NCBI GenBank assembly: GCA_900317935.1
Contig: ONIU01000003.1
Coordinates: 1 to 64,000, forward strand
DNA length: 64,000 nucleotides
Origin: an uncultured bacterium
GTDB taxonomy: Bacteria > Muiribacteriota > Ozemobacteria > Ozemobacterales > Ozemobacteraceae
Reading direction: 5' to 3'
Position numbers and translations under genes: made by a program. The first letter of the stretch is position 1. The number at the start of each line of letters is the position of its first letter. Below the pieces are notes generated by a model. The model saw only the letters and a program-made list of their open reading frames with translations, was not told the origin of the DNA and did no database searches. Positions 53,394-62,680 of this stretch are shown here, piece after piece.

Positions 53394-53848
53394 GCAAAAG
53401 AGGCATGAGTCTTGTTGAAATATTAATCGCTTCGGCTGTGTTTCTTGCTGCAGTTATTCCTCTTTGGGGATTAATGGGGTCTTCACATCAGCAGGTAGTG
53501 CGTTCTGCTGATGAAATTAAGGCAAGCCAGTTAACGGTTGAGATTTTGGAACAAATAGAAAATTCTCATAATATCAATTGTTTCCCAGAAGATGATGTTG
53601 AAAAGGAATATGTCTTAAAGTCTGGCGAAGAACTATCTTTAGGCAGTGAACCTCCGGTAGTTTTAAAAGTTGGAACTTTTGAGGAATATTTGCAACCTCA
53701 TCTTTTTGTATCAGCTTACTCTGTTAAAGATGGATTTGTTGATGAAATAGTGATTGGCCGTGTAGTTACATTGGTAATGAATTACAGAAGCAAAGAAGGG
53801 CGTGATTCAAGTTATACTCTGAGAGGTTTTATAAGTGCAAATGATTAA
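53390..53848 (+). CDS. PilV-like minor pilin
   Basis: A 152-residue pseudopilin. The N-terminus MSKRGMSLVEILIASAVFLAA is a type IV prepilin signal: short basic leader, cleavage after Gly5, Met as the N-methylated first residue, and Glu at +5 of the mature helix (SLVE). Sequence after it is a small globular domain. Its ATGA overlaps the previous stop, and it overlaps the following gene by 14 nt. Together the three pilin-type proteins resemble the minor pilins V/W/X or the secretion pseudopilins that form the tip; no major pilin, ATPase or platform protein is in the window. Confidence 0.78.
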   Translation: MSKRGMSLVEILIASAVFLAAVIPLWGLMGSSHQQVVRSADEIKASQLTVEILEQIENSHNINCFPEDDVEKEYVLKSGEELSLGSEPPVVLKVGTFEEYLQPHLFVSAYSVKDGFVDEIVIGRVVTLVMNYRSKEGRDSSYTLRGFISAND

Positions 53849-54413
53849 GAAAAAAGCTATGACCCTCGTGGAAATACTTATTTGTTTTGCTATTCTTTCA
53901 GTAGTATTAGGTATAATTATTATTATGATGTCTCGAGGTGCTACCAATGTTAAAAGGGGCAGTTTTAATGCATTGGCTGCAAATCAGGCTTTTTGGATAG
54001 TATCTGTGATTAGAAGTGATATTTCTCGTTCTATTGGAGATATAGAGGCTGAATTAGATGGAGAAAACACTTGGAATGGAGATACTGAATTCAAAGTAAA
54101 TATAGAAGGTGGTACTGCTTACTATTCATTAGAAAAAAATGGTAATAAAATGACTTTTGTTAGAAAGTTTGTTCCTTCCAGCAGTGGAACCGCTTTTGTT
54201 GTATCTGATAGTAAAAGACAGACTTTTGGAGATGAGTATCTTAGTGATATGACTATTAAATTAAATGATGACAATAGTTATCTGATAAGTATAACCATGG
54301 ATGATACAAGTAAATCATCAAGTGGTATACATAATTTTACTTGGACATCTTCTATTTATCCTCCTGTAAATAACGGCTTGAATGAGTATTGGGTTTCGAC
54401 TTTAAGCAATTAA
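53835..54413 (+). CDS. PilW-like minor pilin
   Basis: A 192-residue pseudopilin. The leader MQMIKKKAMTLVEILICFAILSVV gives cleavage after Ala (KKA|MTLVE) and Glu at +5. A GTG start at 53835 is preferred since GAGAGG lies 8 nt before it; the ATG at 53841 is 14 nt away. The globular domain has the RSDISRSIGDIEAELDGENTW region and beta strands like PilW/GspJ. It overlaps the PilV-like gene by 14 nt, a sign of coupled synthesis. Likely a partner of the large GspK/PilX-like protein in one pseudopilus tip. Confidence 0.75.
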   Translation: MQMIKKKAMTLVEILICFAILSVVLGIIIIMMSRGATNVKRGSFNALAANQAFWIVSVIRSDISRSIGDIEAELDGENTWNGDTEFKVNIEGGTAYYSLEKNGNKMTFVRKFVPSSSGTAFVVSDSKRQTFGDEYLSDMTIKLNDDNSYLISITMDDTSKSSSGIHNFTWTSSIYPPVNNGLNEYWVSTLSN

Positions 54414-54442
54414 AATAATTAAACTGTGAAGAAAGGTTAAAA

Positions 54443-55048
54443 ATGAGATTTATTAAAGATATTAAAGAATTATCAATAATAGTCTTTGCTTTGCTTTTCT
54501 TGTTAACAGGCTGCTGCGGCGGAAGATATAATTATAATAGCTATAGAAAAAAAGGTGAGGAAGCTTTACTTGCCAAAAACTATAAAAAAGCTCAAAACTA
54601 TTACTCTACAATTTATACAAATGAAAGCAAAAAGCCAAATGCTGATATAGAAAAAACCAGATGGGCATTTTATCGGCTAGGTGTAATTGCGGAAGTTACT
54701 GGAAATCTGAAAATGGCGAAGGGCTATTACTGGGGAGACGCTATTGATGAAGGTTTTTATGATGAAAGTAAACTTACGAACTGGTTGGCACAGGCCGGTT
54801 GGGATCAAGTAGAAGAGTGCAATGAACCTAGAACATTAGAAGAAATTTTAGAGTTAGAATCTGCAGAACCTCCTGAAGAAGGTGATTTTACAGAACGAAA
54901 AAAAGATATTATTATTCCAAATAAAAATAAAGATGTTTCAAAATTAAACAAACTTCCTAATAAGAAGGGAATTATAACGAGAACAGTTAATAAATCTAGA
55001 ATAAGGCCTCGCCGTAATGCTCCAGAGCCTATGAAAGTATTGTATTAA
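54443..55048 (+). CDS. TPR lipoprotein
   Basis: A 201-residue lipoprotein. The signal peptide ends LLFLLTGCC, with lipobox LTGC and a second Cys at +2. One TPR pair follows (KKGEEALLAKNYKKAQNYYSTIYTNES and RLGVIAEVTGNLKMAKGYYWGDAIDEGF). The C-terminal 60 residues are Lys/Arg-rich and probably unstructured. It resembles small pilotin or assembly lipoproteins of type IV pili in having TPRs, but no family match is claimed. It lies 29 nt after the PilW-like gene, with GAAAGG before the ATG. Confidence 0.68.
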   Translation: MRFIKDIKELSIIVFALLFLLTGCCGGRYNYNSYRKKGEEALLAKNYKKAQNYYSTIYTNESKKPNADIEKTRWAFYRLGVIAEVTGNLKMAKGYYWGDAIDEGFYDESKLTNWLAQAGWDQVEECNEPRTLEEILELESAEPPEEGDFTERKKDIIIPNKNKDVSKLNKLPNKKGIITRTVNKSRIRPRRNAPEPMKVLY

Positions 55049-55081
55049 TCTGTTAAAATTAATAATAAAGAAGGTAAAAAG

Positions 55082-55618
55082 ATGGCAAGAAGAGAAAATC
55101 GTTACAAAAAACTCTGTGAAGCTTTTGATATTGGTATAAAAGAATGTCGTGACTATCAGCAGGAATGTCGAGATTTTGTCCATGAACTTAAGAATTCAAT
55201 TATCGAAAGTTTGGGATGCCCAGAAACAAAGGTTTATATGTTCCCTCCAAGCACTGGATTTATTCCAGAAGGTGGTCATTTACATGGGGATGAATTTGAT
55301 ACTGAATTCGGTGAAAACGGTACTGCTGCAATAGGTTTTGCAATCAATGTTAATGGCAAGTCTTTAGAAGAAAAGTTTTTTACATTTTTGATAGTTTTTA
55401 AGAAAAGTGGGTCTAAAATCACATTTAATGTAGATGACAACAAAGACTTTAAGAATACTCCAGAGGGAGTAAAAGAGTTTTGTGATTATCTATTTAAAGA
55501 AGCAGAAAAGAATTTATTAGGAAGATTAAAGAATTTCCTATTATCGCCTGAAGATGCTTCAAAACCAATAGGATTCCGTATGGCTTCTGAAGTTTCAAAT
55601 ACTAAAATAAAAAAATAA
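55082..55618 (+). CDS. Hypothetical 178-residue cytoplasmic protein
   Basis: A soluble protein not recognised. Its N-terminal helix has Cys and Glu/Asp in a repeating pattern (KKLCEAFDIGIKECRDYQQECRDFVHELK), then a folded domain (MFPPSTGFIPEGGHLHGDEFDTEFGENGTAAIGFAINVNG...FTFLIVFKKSGSKITFNVDDN) and a C-terminal helix. No signal or membrane segment. GGHLHGDEFD is notable but not a known motif. AAGAAGG precedes the ATG. It sits between the pseudopilin group and the coiled-coil membrane protein. Confidence 0.55.
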   Translation: MARRENRYKKLCEAFDIGIKECRDYQQECRDFVHELKNSIIESLGCPETKVYMFPPSTGFIPEGGHLHGDEFDTEFGENGTAAIGFAINVNGKSLEEKFFTFLIVFKKSGSKITFNVDDNKDFKNTPEGVKEFCDYLFKEAEKNLLGRLKNFLLSPEDASKPIGFRMASEVSNTKIKK

Positions 55619-55644
55619 ACCAATTATAAATAAGGTGTAATTCT

Positions 55645-57384
55645 GTGGATTATAGTTCAGACAGATTATTATCAGCTAAGGACGCAATAGAAAGCGTTAA
55701 AAGAAATAACTTTACTCAAATATTGATTTTGGCTTTTATGCGCTTTTTTATTGGTTGGTGTCTTCTGTCTGGTGTTGTAATTCTATTATTTAGAATTCTT
55801 CATCTTAGAGCACCATTTATATTTTTATTTATATATGGAATCCCTTTGGCTGTGATTTATGGTGCTGATTATGCCAATAAACATAAAGCTTCTGATGATG
55901 TTTGCATTGCTAGTGTTGATGCTTATAATAAAGCTGGTGGACTTCTTATATCTGAATATGAAACAGGAGATTTAAGTTGGAGTAATTTTAGAAAATCTCG
56001 TTATATTGTTCCAGAAAGTAAAATGCCAGATGATTTTAAGCAGCTTCTAGGTATTCTTCTTATTTCTATGCTTTTTGTCTGCGGTAGTTTTTATGTTCCT
56101 TTGTTGAATCTAAATAAATCTGGCAGTAGAAATATTAACATTTCTAGAAAGGTAAATGAAATAAAATCCCAAATAGAATTGCTTCAACAAGAAGAAGTAA
56201 TTACTTCGGAAGAAAGAACCAAACTAGAAACATCATTAGATGAAATTGAAAAAAACTCAAATAACGAATCTCCGGGGATTACTTTTGAAGCTCTAGACCA
56301 AATGAGTGATAAATTGCGTTATGAAGCTTCCGACGAAATGAAGAAAAGAATAAAAGATATGGAAGTTTTAAAAAAGCTGGAAAAATTTGCGAAAGAAGCT
56401 AAAAAAGCGAATGGAGAAAGAAAAAAGTTTCAAGAAGAATTAGAAAAATTAAAAAAGCAATTAAGACAATTAGGTTTGAATGAAGCTGAGATTAATGATT
56501 TATTGAATAGCTATCTTGGTGATTCTGATGCATCAAATGGTATAAACAATACTAATGCAGGTAATCTTTCTAAATCTTTAAATAACAGTATTCAGAAGAA
56601 GATGATGGATACTTCTGAATTAGCTGAAAAAATGATTGAAAAGAATTTAATAGATAGTGCAACTGGCGAAAAATTCAAGCAGAGTATGGAATCAAAAAAG
56701 ACCGATGAATCTGGCGATTCTAGTAAGGATAACAGCTTTTTTGCTGTTAATAATGATTCGGTAAAGCCAGAAGGTGATAAACTGGACGATTCAGGAAAAG
56801 GAAATAATTCAAAAGAAAATAGTGGAAAAAATGGAGCTGAAATTTCACAGAATGGACAAAATGGCAACCAGGAAGGCAAAGATGGAACTCAGAGTGAAAT
56901 GAACGGCACTCAAGAAAATCAGTTGAAACAAGAAAATGGTCAACCAGGACAAGAAGGAGGACAGTCTGGCCAGAATGGTTCTCTGTCCGGAGATAAAAGT
57001 GGTCAGTCTGGACAGACTGGTAAAGAAAGTTCATCTGGTAATCAAGGTGAAGGAGACTCTAAACAGGGACTGATGACTATTGGTGGTGGAGATGGAGCTG
57101 GTGGAATCAGTAGAGGTGGGGGTTATACACCTATGTCTTTTGGAGACAAAACTTCTGACCATAATGCTAAATACCACGATGAAACTCTTCCCTCTGTTAA
57201 TCCAGAATCTGCACCAGGTGCTTCTAGTTTGGGAATAGGTATTGCTGATCCTGAAGTTAATCGCGATAAAGAAGACTATAGTGCCGGAAGCATTAAACAA
57301 GCAGACAATAATGATAATGTATTAAATAAAAAGAATATATTGCCAAAACATAGAAATGCTGTTAAAAACTATTTTAACCAGTAA
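55645..57384 (+). CDS. Membrane protein with coiled coil and Gln/Gly/Asn-rich tail
   Basis: A 579-residue protein with a GTG start (AAGGTG upstream). Residues about 22-80 form two helices (ILILAFMRFFIGWCLLSGVVILLF; APFIFLFIYGIPLAVIYGAD), a third lies near 133-155, a long coiled coil at about 165-290, then a low-complexity tail (about 380-490; repeated QNGNQEG/GQSGQ-like units) and a short end. It resembles the DUF4175-like proteins found with MoxR and DUF58 genes, but identity is inferred from neighbourhood. The MoxR gene begins 29 nt downstream. Confidence 0.6.
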   Translation: MDYSSDRLLSAKDAIESVKRNNFTQILILAFMRFFIGWCLLSGVVILLFRILHLRAPFIFLFIYGIPLAVIYGADYANKHKASDDVCIASVDAYNKAGGLLISEYETGDLSWSNFRKSRYIVPESKMPDDFKQLLGILLISMLFVCGSFYVPLLNLNKSGSRNINISRKVNEIKSQIELLQQEEVITSEERTKLETSLDEIEKNSNNESPGITFEALDQMSDKLRYEASDEMKKRIKDMEVLKKLEKFAKEAKKANGERKKFQEELEKLKKQLRQLGLNEAEINDLLNSYLGDSDASNGINNTNAGNLSKSLNNSIQKKMMDTSELAEKMIEKNLIDSATGEKFKQSMESKKTDESGDSSKDNSFFAVNNDSVKPEGDKLDDSGKGNNSKENSGKNGAEISQNGQNGNQEGKDGTQSEMNGTQENQLKQENGQPGQEGGQSGQNGSLSGDKSGQSGQTGKESSSGNQGEGDSKQGLMTIGGGDGAGGISRGGGYTPMSFGDKTSDHNAKYHDETLPSVNPESAPGASSLGIGIADPEVNRDKEDYSAGSIKQADNNDNVLNKKNILPKHRNAVKNYFNQ

Positions 57385-57413
57385 GAAAAATAGAAATAAT
57401 ATGGGAGTCGAAT

Positions 57414-58427
57414 ATGGCTTTAAATAACGTGAAATTACCTGATAAAACGGTTGTTGAAAGAGCTTCAAGAAATGTTGCAAGAGTTATGAGCGAATTGAAT
57501 CGCATTCTTGTAGGTAGACCAGAACTTCATAAGTTAGTCGTAACAGGTATTTTAAGTCAAGGCCATATTTTGTTGGAAGGTCTTCCTGGGGTTGGTAAAA
57601 CAGCTTTGATAAAGACTCTTGGCGAACTGTTCGGATTAAAATTCAGTAGAGTTCAATTTACACCAGATTTAATGCCTGGAGATATCTTAGGTTCTCACAT
57701 TCTTCAGCAGAGTGAAGATGGAAGCCGACAGATGACATTTCAGCCCGGACCTATTTTTACTAATATTTTACTTGCTGACGAAATAAACAGAGCTTCTCCG
57801 AAAACTCAGTCAGCTCTTTTGGAAGCAATGCAGGAAAGGTCTGTAACCCTTATGGGAACAACAAGAAAACTTCCCGATCCCTTTTTTGTTCTTGCTTCGC
57901 AAAATCCAATTGAATTAGAAGGTACTTATGCTCTTCCTGAAGCGCAGTTAGACCGTTTCCTCTTTAAACTAGAAGTTAAGGGGGCAGATGTTGATACTCT
58001 AAAAACTATTATTTCATCGAGACGTCGAGGCGAACCTCCTAAAACAGAATTCTGTTTCTCTGAAGCAGAATTAAAAGAACTATTTGATATTATGGAAGAA
58101 ATATATCTGCCAAACGCTGTTGCTGATTATATTGCGAGATTAGTTTGTGCTACATCTCCGACAAATAGTTCTTCCATCAAAGAAGTAAAAGACTTTGTCC
58201 AGTATGGTGCATCGCCTAGAGCGGCAATAGCTGTTTCAGAAGCGGCAAGAGCAATAGCTTTGATAGAAGGCAGACCCAGTGTGGGTTTTGAAGATGTCCA
58301 AAAAGTTTTTGTTCCTGCTCTTAATCACAGAATACTGTTAAATTACAAAGCTAGATTTGAGTCTTTAACTTCAGAGCTTCTTCTTAGGAAAATAATGGAT
58401 AGTGTTAAAGAAACAACTTTGGATTAA
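57414..58427 (+). CDS. MoxR-family AAA+ ATPase
   Basis: A 337-residue MoxR ATPase, usually a chaperone for vWA-domain proteins. Walker A GLPGVGKT near residue 50, Walker B LLADEINRASPKTQSALLEAMQE near 118, sensor 1 ASQNPIELEGTYALPEAQLDRF and arginine-finger region are intact. GGGAG precedes the ATG. It stands before a transmembrane protein, an ABC transporter, DUF58 and BatA genes, the usual MoxR/DUF58/Bat module for assembly of a membrane complex. Confidence 0.95.
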   Translation: MALNNVKLPDKTVVERASRNVARVMSELNRILVGRPELHKLVVTGILSQGHILLEGLPGVGKTALIKTLGELFGLKFSRVQFTPDLMPGDILGSHILQQSEDGSRQMTFQPGPIFTNILLADEINRASPKTQSALLEAMQERSVTLMGTTRKLPDPFFVLASQNPIELEGTYALPEAQLDRFLFKLEVKGADVDTLKTIISSRRRGEPPKTEFCFSEAELKELFDIMEEIYLPNAVADYIARLVCATSPTNSSSIKEVKDFVQYGASPRAAIAVSEAARAIALIEGRPSVGFEDVQKVFVPALNHRILLNYKARFESLTSELLLRKIMDSVKETTLD

Positions 58428-58446
58428 TTTTAAATTGGATAAAACG

Positions 58447-60282
58447 ATGATAATAAGAAATAAAAAGATAGTATTATTTGTATGGATTTTTGTGTTTTGT
58501 TTTTCTGTTGTTTCGCTTTTTGGTGCTGAAAAAGAAGAAGTATTTGTTGAAGAATTACCTTCTTTTTCGACAGGAAATGAAAATGGGTATGATGTTTTCA
58601 ATTTCAGATTAGAAAATTTAACCAGTAATAAACAGATAATAGATATTAGAGTTTATGTAGACAACGGTTCTAGTTCTGATTTGGAAGTAACAAAACAGGT
58701 TGAGTTAGTCGGTAGAGAAAGCCGAATTGAGAAAGTCTTTTTCCCTGTGAGAAATTCTAGTTATAAAGGTGAAGCTCGTTTTTATCTAAATGGAAGAGAA
58801 ATAGAACACTATAATCTTAAGTATAAACGAAATGGTTATTATAACAATAAAAGTATTCTTTTGGATAAGAGCATAACAGTTAATGATTCTGATAAGCTTT
58901 TTAAAGACCATGGTTTAGATTGGAGCGATAGAGGTAACTACAATTTGTGTTATTTTGAAAGCAATCTGGATATGATGGACAAAGACTGGATTGCATATTA
59001 TCAATATATAGCTTTAATATTTAATGAGGATACTTACAAAGAAATGCCACAAGCTGTTCGTGAAGCTATAATGGAATATGTGAAAGCTGGTGGCTGTCTG
59101 ATTGTTTTGGGTGAGATAGAGATTCCGGCTGATTTTTGGAATATCAAAAAAGAAATTATACAAAACACTTCATCAGGGGTAAATTGCACTTATAATATTG
59201 GTTTGGGCAAAATAGTGCTTTGTGCTAAGGATTTATTCAGCCAAATCAAAAAAACTCCTGAAACTACTTCAAGTAGTTATAGCTCATACGGTAGAAGAGA
59301 AACAAAGAAGACTGAAGTTGCAGCAGTAACTACCGGCAAATACGTTCCCAAAGATATTTTGCGTGAGTTTGGGTTCCAGAAGCAGACAAAACAGAATGAC
59401 TTAAGAGTAGAAAGTTGTTTTAGTGATGAATACAAGGCAATGACTTCGGTTGGTCTGTTAATTGTTCTTGTATTTGTGTTTGCCCTTCTCTTAGGACCAG
59501 TTAATTTTTATTTCTTAAATCTATATAAAAAGAGAATACTGATATTTGTTTCTGTTCCTATAATAGCCTTAGTTTGCTGTTCAATTATCTTTATTTATTT
59601 TTTGATTTTTGAATATGGAAGATTGGATATTTTCAGACAATCATTTGTTTTATTGGATGAAAACTCAAATACTTCTGTTGTTTTAGGTGGGGAATTAATT
59701 ATATCTGGTAAATCACTTAATGAACCTTTAAGTTTTCCTATAAATTCTATAGTTGGATTTAATAACGGTTATTATAGGCGTGAATCAGGTTCACTTGTTA
59801 AAGGAATAAAATTAGATAAAACTCAGAACTTTGTTTATAATTGGATAAAAGCTAAGGAACCTTTCTTTTACTCTGTAGTATCTATAAAGCAAGATCGTTC
59901 AAGAGTTGAATTTAATAAGTCTGGCAGTGATTATGAAATCTTGAATGGTTTGGGTGCTGATATTTCGCTTATCTATTATAGAGAGGATTATAATAAAGTA
60001 TACCAGGGTTCGAATATAAGAGCTGGCAGTAAAGCAACCATAACTAAAACTTCAAATAATTATCGCATGAATCCAAATACGATAGATTTGTATTCAATGT
60101 TTAAGAATTATAACAAGCCTGCAGATTCCGCAGAATCATTTGTTAAAAACTTAAAACCAGGTGAATATTTCGCAGTATTGAAGAGTGATCCTTTCTTAAA
60201 GCAGGATTTAGATAGAAAAGGCAATGTCCGCGAAATGGGCTGTTTCGTTTATGGTGTGTCCAAGAAAGGGGTATCAAGATGA
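58447..60282 (+). CDS. Membrane protein of the MoxR/DUF58 module, glutamine-amidotransferase-like
   Basis: A 611-residue protein. A signal or anchor helix (IVLFVWIFVFCFSVVSLFGA), an extracytoplasmic beta region, a segment like class I glutamine amidotransferase relatives (YYQYIALIFNEDTYKEMPQAVREAIMEYVKAGGCLIVLGE, near residue 190-230) and two helices near 345-400 (LLIVLVFVFALLLGPVNFYFL; IFVSVPIIALVCCSIIFIYFL). Such proteins are standard in MoxR/DUF58 clusters; no catalytic Cys was seen. The ATG at 58447 is preferred since the frame extends back only into moxR. Its stop overlaps the ABC ATPase start (ATGA). Confidence 0.75.
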   Translation: MIIRNKKIVLFVWIFVFCFSVVSLFGAEKEEVFVEELPSFSTGNENGYDVFNFRLENLTSNKQIIDIRVYVDNGSSSDLEVTKQVELVGRESRIEKVFFPVRNSSYKGEARFYLNGREIEHYNLKYKRNGYYNNKSILLDKSITVNDSDKLFKDHGLDWSDRGNYNLCYFESNLDMMDKDWIAYYQYIALIFNEDTYKEMPQAVREAIMEYVKAGGCLIVLGEIEIPADFWNIKKEIIQNTSSGVNCTYNIGLGKIVLCAKDLFSQIKKTPETTSSSYSSYGRRETKKTEVAAVTTGKYVPKDILREFGFQKQTKQNDLRVESCFSDEYKAMTSVGLLIVLVFVFALLLGPVNFYFLNLYKKRILIFVSVPIIALVCCSIIFIYFLIFEYGRLDIFRQSFVLLDENSNTSVVLGGELIISGKSLNEPLSFPINSIVGFNNGYYRRESGSLVKGIKLDKTQNFVYNWIKAKEPFFYSVVSIKQDRSRVEFNKSGSDYEILNGLGADISLIYYREDYNKVYQGSNIRAGSKATITKTSNNYRMNPNTIDLYSMFKNYNKPADSAESFVKNLKPGEYFAVLKSDPFLKQDLDRKGNVREMGCFVYGVSKKGVSR

Positions 60283-61211
60283 AACTGACAGTAAAACATC
60301 TTAGAAAAGAATTTGCGACTTGTTTAGCTGTTGATGACCTTTCATTTAGCATAGAGACAGGAGAAATAACTGGTTTTGTCGGTCCAAATGGAGCTGGTAA
60401 GACCACGACAATGAGAATTCTATCTACAATTGAAACATGCACAGATGGCAAAGTTGAATTAGATGGAAGATCTATTCTTGAATACCCTGAATTAGCTCGA
60501 AAGCATATAGGATATGTGCCTGATTCCTTACCTTCAAACAGTGATATGACTGTTCACGAATACTTGGATTTTTTTGCAAGAGCCTATGGGTTGAAAACAC
60601 CTCAAAGACAAGAGACAGTAAGTCAACTTGAAGAATTTACTAATCTTGTTGGAATTAAGGAAAAATATATAGATTCTTTGTCTAAGGGTATGAAACAAAG
60701 AGTATCTATAGCCAGGGCTCTTATCAGTGATCCAGACTTCATTCTGATGGATGAACCTGCTGCTGGGCTTGACCCGAGGGCTAGAATAGAACTCAGAGAA
60801 CTATTGAAAGTTCTTTGTGAACAAGGCAAAGGAATACTTATAAGTTCTCACATTTTGAGTGAATTGTCTGAAATCTGTACTGCAACTGTAATAATAGAAA
60901 AAGGTGAATTGCTTACTTCCGGCAAAATTGAAGAAGTTGTTAAGAAGTCCTCTTCAAGTAAGCGTGTTCTTCAGATAAAGACTTTGGAACCTAATGAAAT
61001 GCTTGGTAAGAAGCTAGTGTTAGAACCATTAGTCGATAAAATTTCGGTTATAGGAAATTCTTTTGAATTTGAATATGATGGCACGGATCAACAGGCCGCT
61101 GAGCTTTTAGCAACGTTGATCAAAGAAAATTATCAGATTATTTCATTTGGATTTAAACAGCAGAATCTTGAATCTGTATTTATGAACATTACGAAGGGTG
61201 ATGTACAATAA
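60279..61211 (+). CDS. ABC transporter ATP-binding protein
   Basis: A 310-residue ABC ATPase of the ABC-2/NatA type: Walker A GPNGAGKT near residue 39, signature LSKGMKQR, Walker B FILMDEPAAGLDPR, H-loop SSHILSE. The C-terminal 85 residues are the extra domain typical of export ATPases such as NatA/GldA. It pairs with the permease beginning 2 nt later. Substrate unknown; in such modules it may work with gliding- or secretion-type machinery rather than transport a solute. Confidence 0.92.
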   Translation: MKLTVKHLRKEFATCLAVDDLSFSIETGEITGFVGPNGAGKTTTMRILSTIETCTDGKVELDGRSILEYPELARKHIGYVPDSLPSNSDMTVHEYLDFFARAYGLKTPQRQETVSQLEEFTNLVGIKEKYIDSLSKGMKQRVSIARALISDPDFILMDEPAAGLDPRARIELRELLKVLCEQGKGILISSHILSELSEICTATVIIEKGELLTSGKIEEVVKKSSSSKRVLQIKTLEPNEMLGKKLVLEPLVDKISVIGNSFEFEYDGTDQQAAELLATLIKENYQIISFGFKQQNLESVFMNITKGDVQ

Positions 61212-61213
61212 TT

Positions 61214-62665
61214 ATGAATCCCACACTAGAACTTTATATACAAAAATTTGATGATAGCTTGAATGCTATTTTGGTAAAAGAATTAAGACAGACTGTCAGA
61301 GGAAAATTCTTCTGGAGCATTTTTCTTATATATTTGGTTATTATTTGTCTGATATTGTTCTTTTCGTTAAATGAAGTAAGCAGATATAATCTATTTAATG
61401 GTGATTCTGTTGCTACATTTTTGCTTATAGCCTTATATTTTATAGCTGGATTATTGGTTCCAATAAAAATAGGCAAAAAGACAAGTTCTGAAATAGGCGA
61501 TGCAACAAATGAACTCTTATATACTACGACTATGAGTTCTAAATCCATTGTTACGGGTAAATTTCTTTGCGGCTTCGTTATTATTTTAATGCTTTATTCT
61601 GCATTGGTTCCGTTTTTATCATTGACTCTGTTTATGGGTGGGGTCGATTTAAGAATATTGTTCTTTATGCTGGTTTTTTCTTTTATGCTTGCCAATCTTG
61701 GGGTAATATGGCAGATTTATCTCGCTTTGTGGATTGGAAATTCAGCAGGAGAAACAAGTAGCACCGTAAATACTGTTATGGGAAGTGTGTTCCATCTTGG
61801 TTGCTGGATTGGTTCTGTAACTTTTGCTAACAGTTTTATTTCAGATTATTCTTATCGTTCTGGATCAACTAGCATATGGGTTGTTCTTACTGTTTTTCTT
61901 CTTGGTTATATTTTTACTGGCGGAATGCTGTATGGCTCAACAGTATCAAGGCTTGAACCAGAAACTTCCAATAGAATGTACAATATTAGATTTATAGCAT
62001 CTATTGTTTGGATGATTGGAACTGTTGTTGCTACCTGTATTGATTTTGACGCATTAGCTGGATGGACTGTATGCGTTTTCATAGTATTAATGATTCTTTC
62101 TCTGAATATTTATTCTGAACCTGATTATTATAGTCAAAGAATTATTTCAGAAATACCAGATTCTGTTTACAACCGATTTTGCAAATTCCCCTTCTTTACA
62201 GGCGTGGTTAATGGTTTATGTTGGGTTTTTTTAATTTCTTTTTTAACAACTATTGTAGCTTTTTTGGGCACGATGATTTATTTAAAACATACAAGCGATT
62301 TTATGTCTTTTGTTTCTGTATTAATAGTATTTACTTTGCATATTAACGCTCATGGATTGTTCGCAAATTTCTTACGTAATATATTTTCTGCCGATGGAAA
62401 GAAATCGGGAGTTGGTCAGATTGCATTCCTTTCTTTTGTTATAACGAATATAGCTACTGCATTTATATTTAATATGTTTTTTAGTTATCGCGGTATATCT
62501 GAAGGTTTCATGATAATAGTGAATCCATTCTTCTGTTTATCTTATCATCGTTCTGTAATTGTTGGAATTATAGGTGGGTTTTTATGGCTTGGATTAGGCA
62601 TATTATGCAATATAAAGACCATTATTAACCAGTTTAGAGTATATTTCAATAAAGGTTACGATTAA
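61214..62665 (+). CDS. ABC-2 type permease
   Basis: A 483-residue integral membrane protein with about twelve helices and the ABC-2 opening (DSLNAILVKELRQTVRGKFFWSIFLIYLVI). It is the partner of the ATPase immediately upstream. The conserved ELRQ coupling segment near residue 22 is typical of this permease family. It starts 2 nt after the ATPase stop. Substrate unknown. Confidence 0.88.
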   Translation: MNPTLELYIQKFDDSLNAILVKELRQTVRGKFFWSIFLIYLVIICLILFFSLNEVSRYNLFNGDSVATFLLIALYFIAGLLVPIKIGKKTSSEIGDATNELLYTTTMSSKSIVTGKFLCGFVIILMLYSALVPFLSLTLFMGGVDLRILFFMLVFSFMLANLGVIWQIYLALWIGNSAGETSSTVNTVMGSVFHLGCWIGSVTFANSFISDYSYRSGSTSIWVVLTVFLLGYIFTGGMLYGSTVSRLEPETSNRMYNIRFIASIVWMIGTVVATCIDFDALAGWTVCVFIVLMILSLNIYSEPDYYSQRIISEIPDSVYNRFCKFPFFTGVVNGLCWVFLISFLTTIVAFLGTMIYLKHTSDFMSFVSVLIVFTLHINAHGLFANFLRNIFSADGKKSGVGQIAFLSFVITNIATAFIFNMFFSYRGISEGFMIIVNPFFCLSYHRSVIVGIIGGFLWLGLGILCNIKTIINQFRVYFNKGYD

Positions 62666-62680
62666 GGATAGATTTTTATT

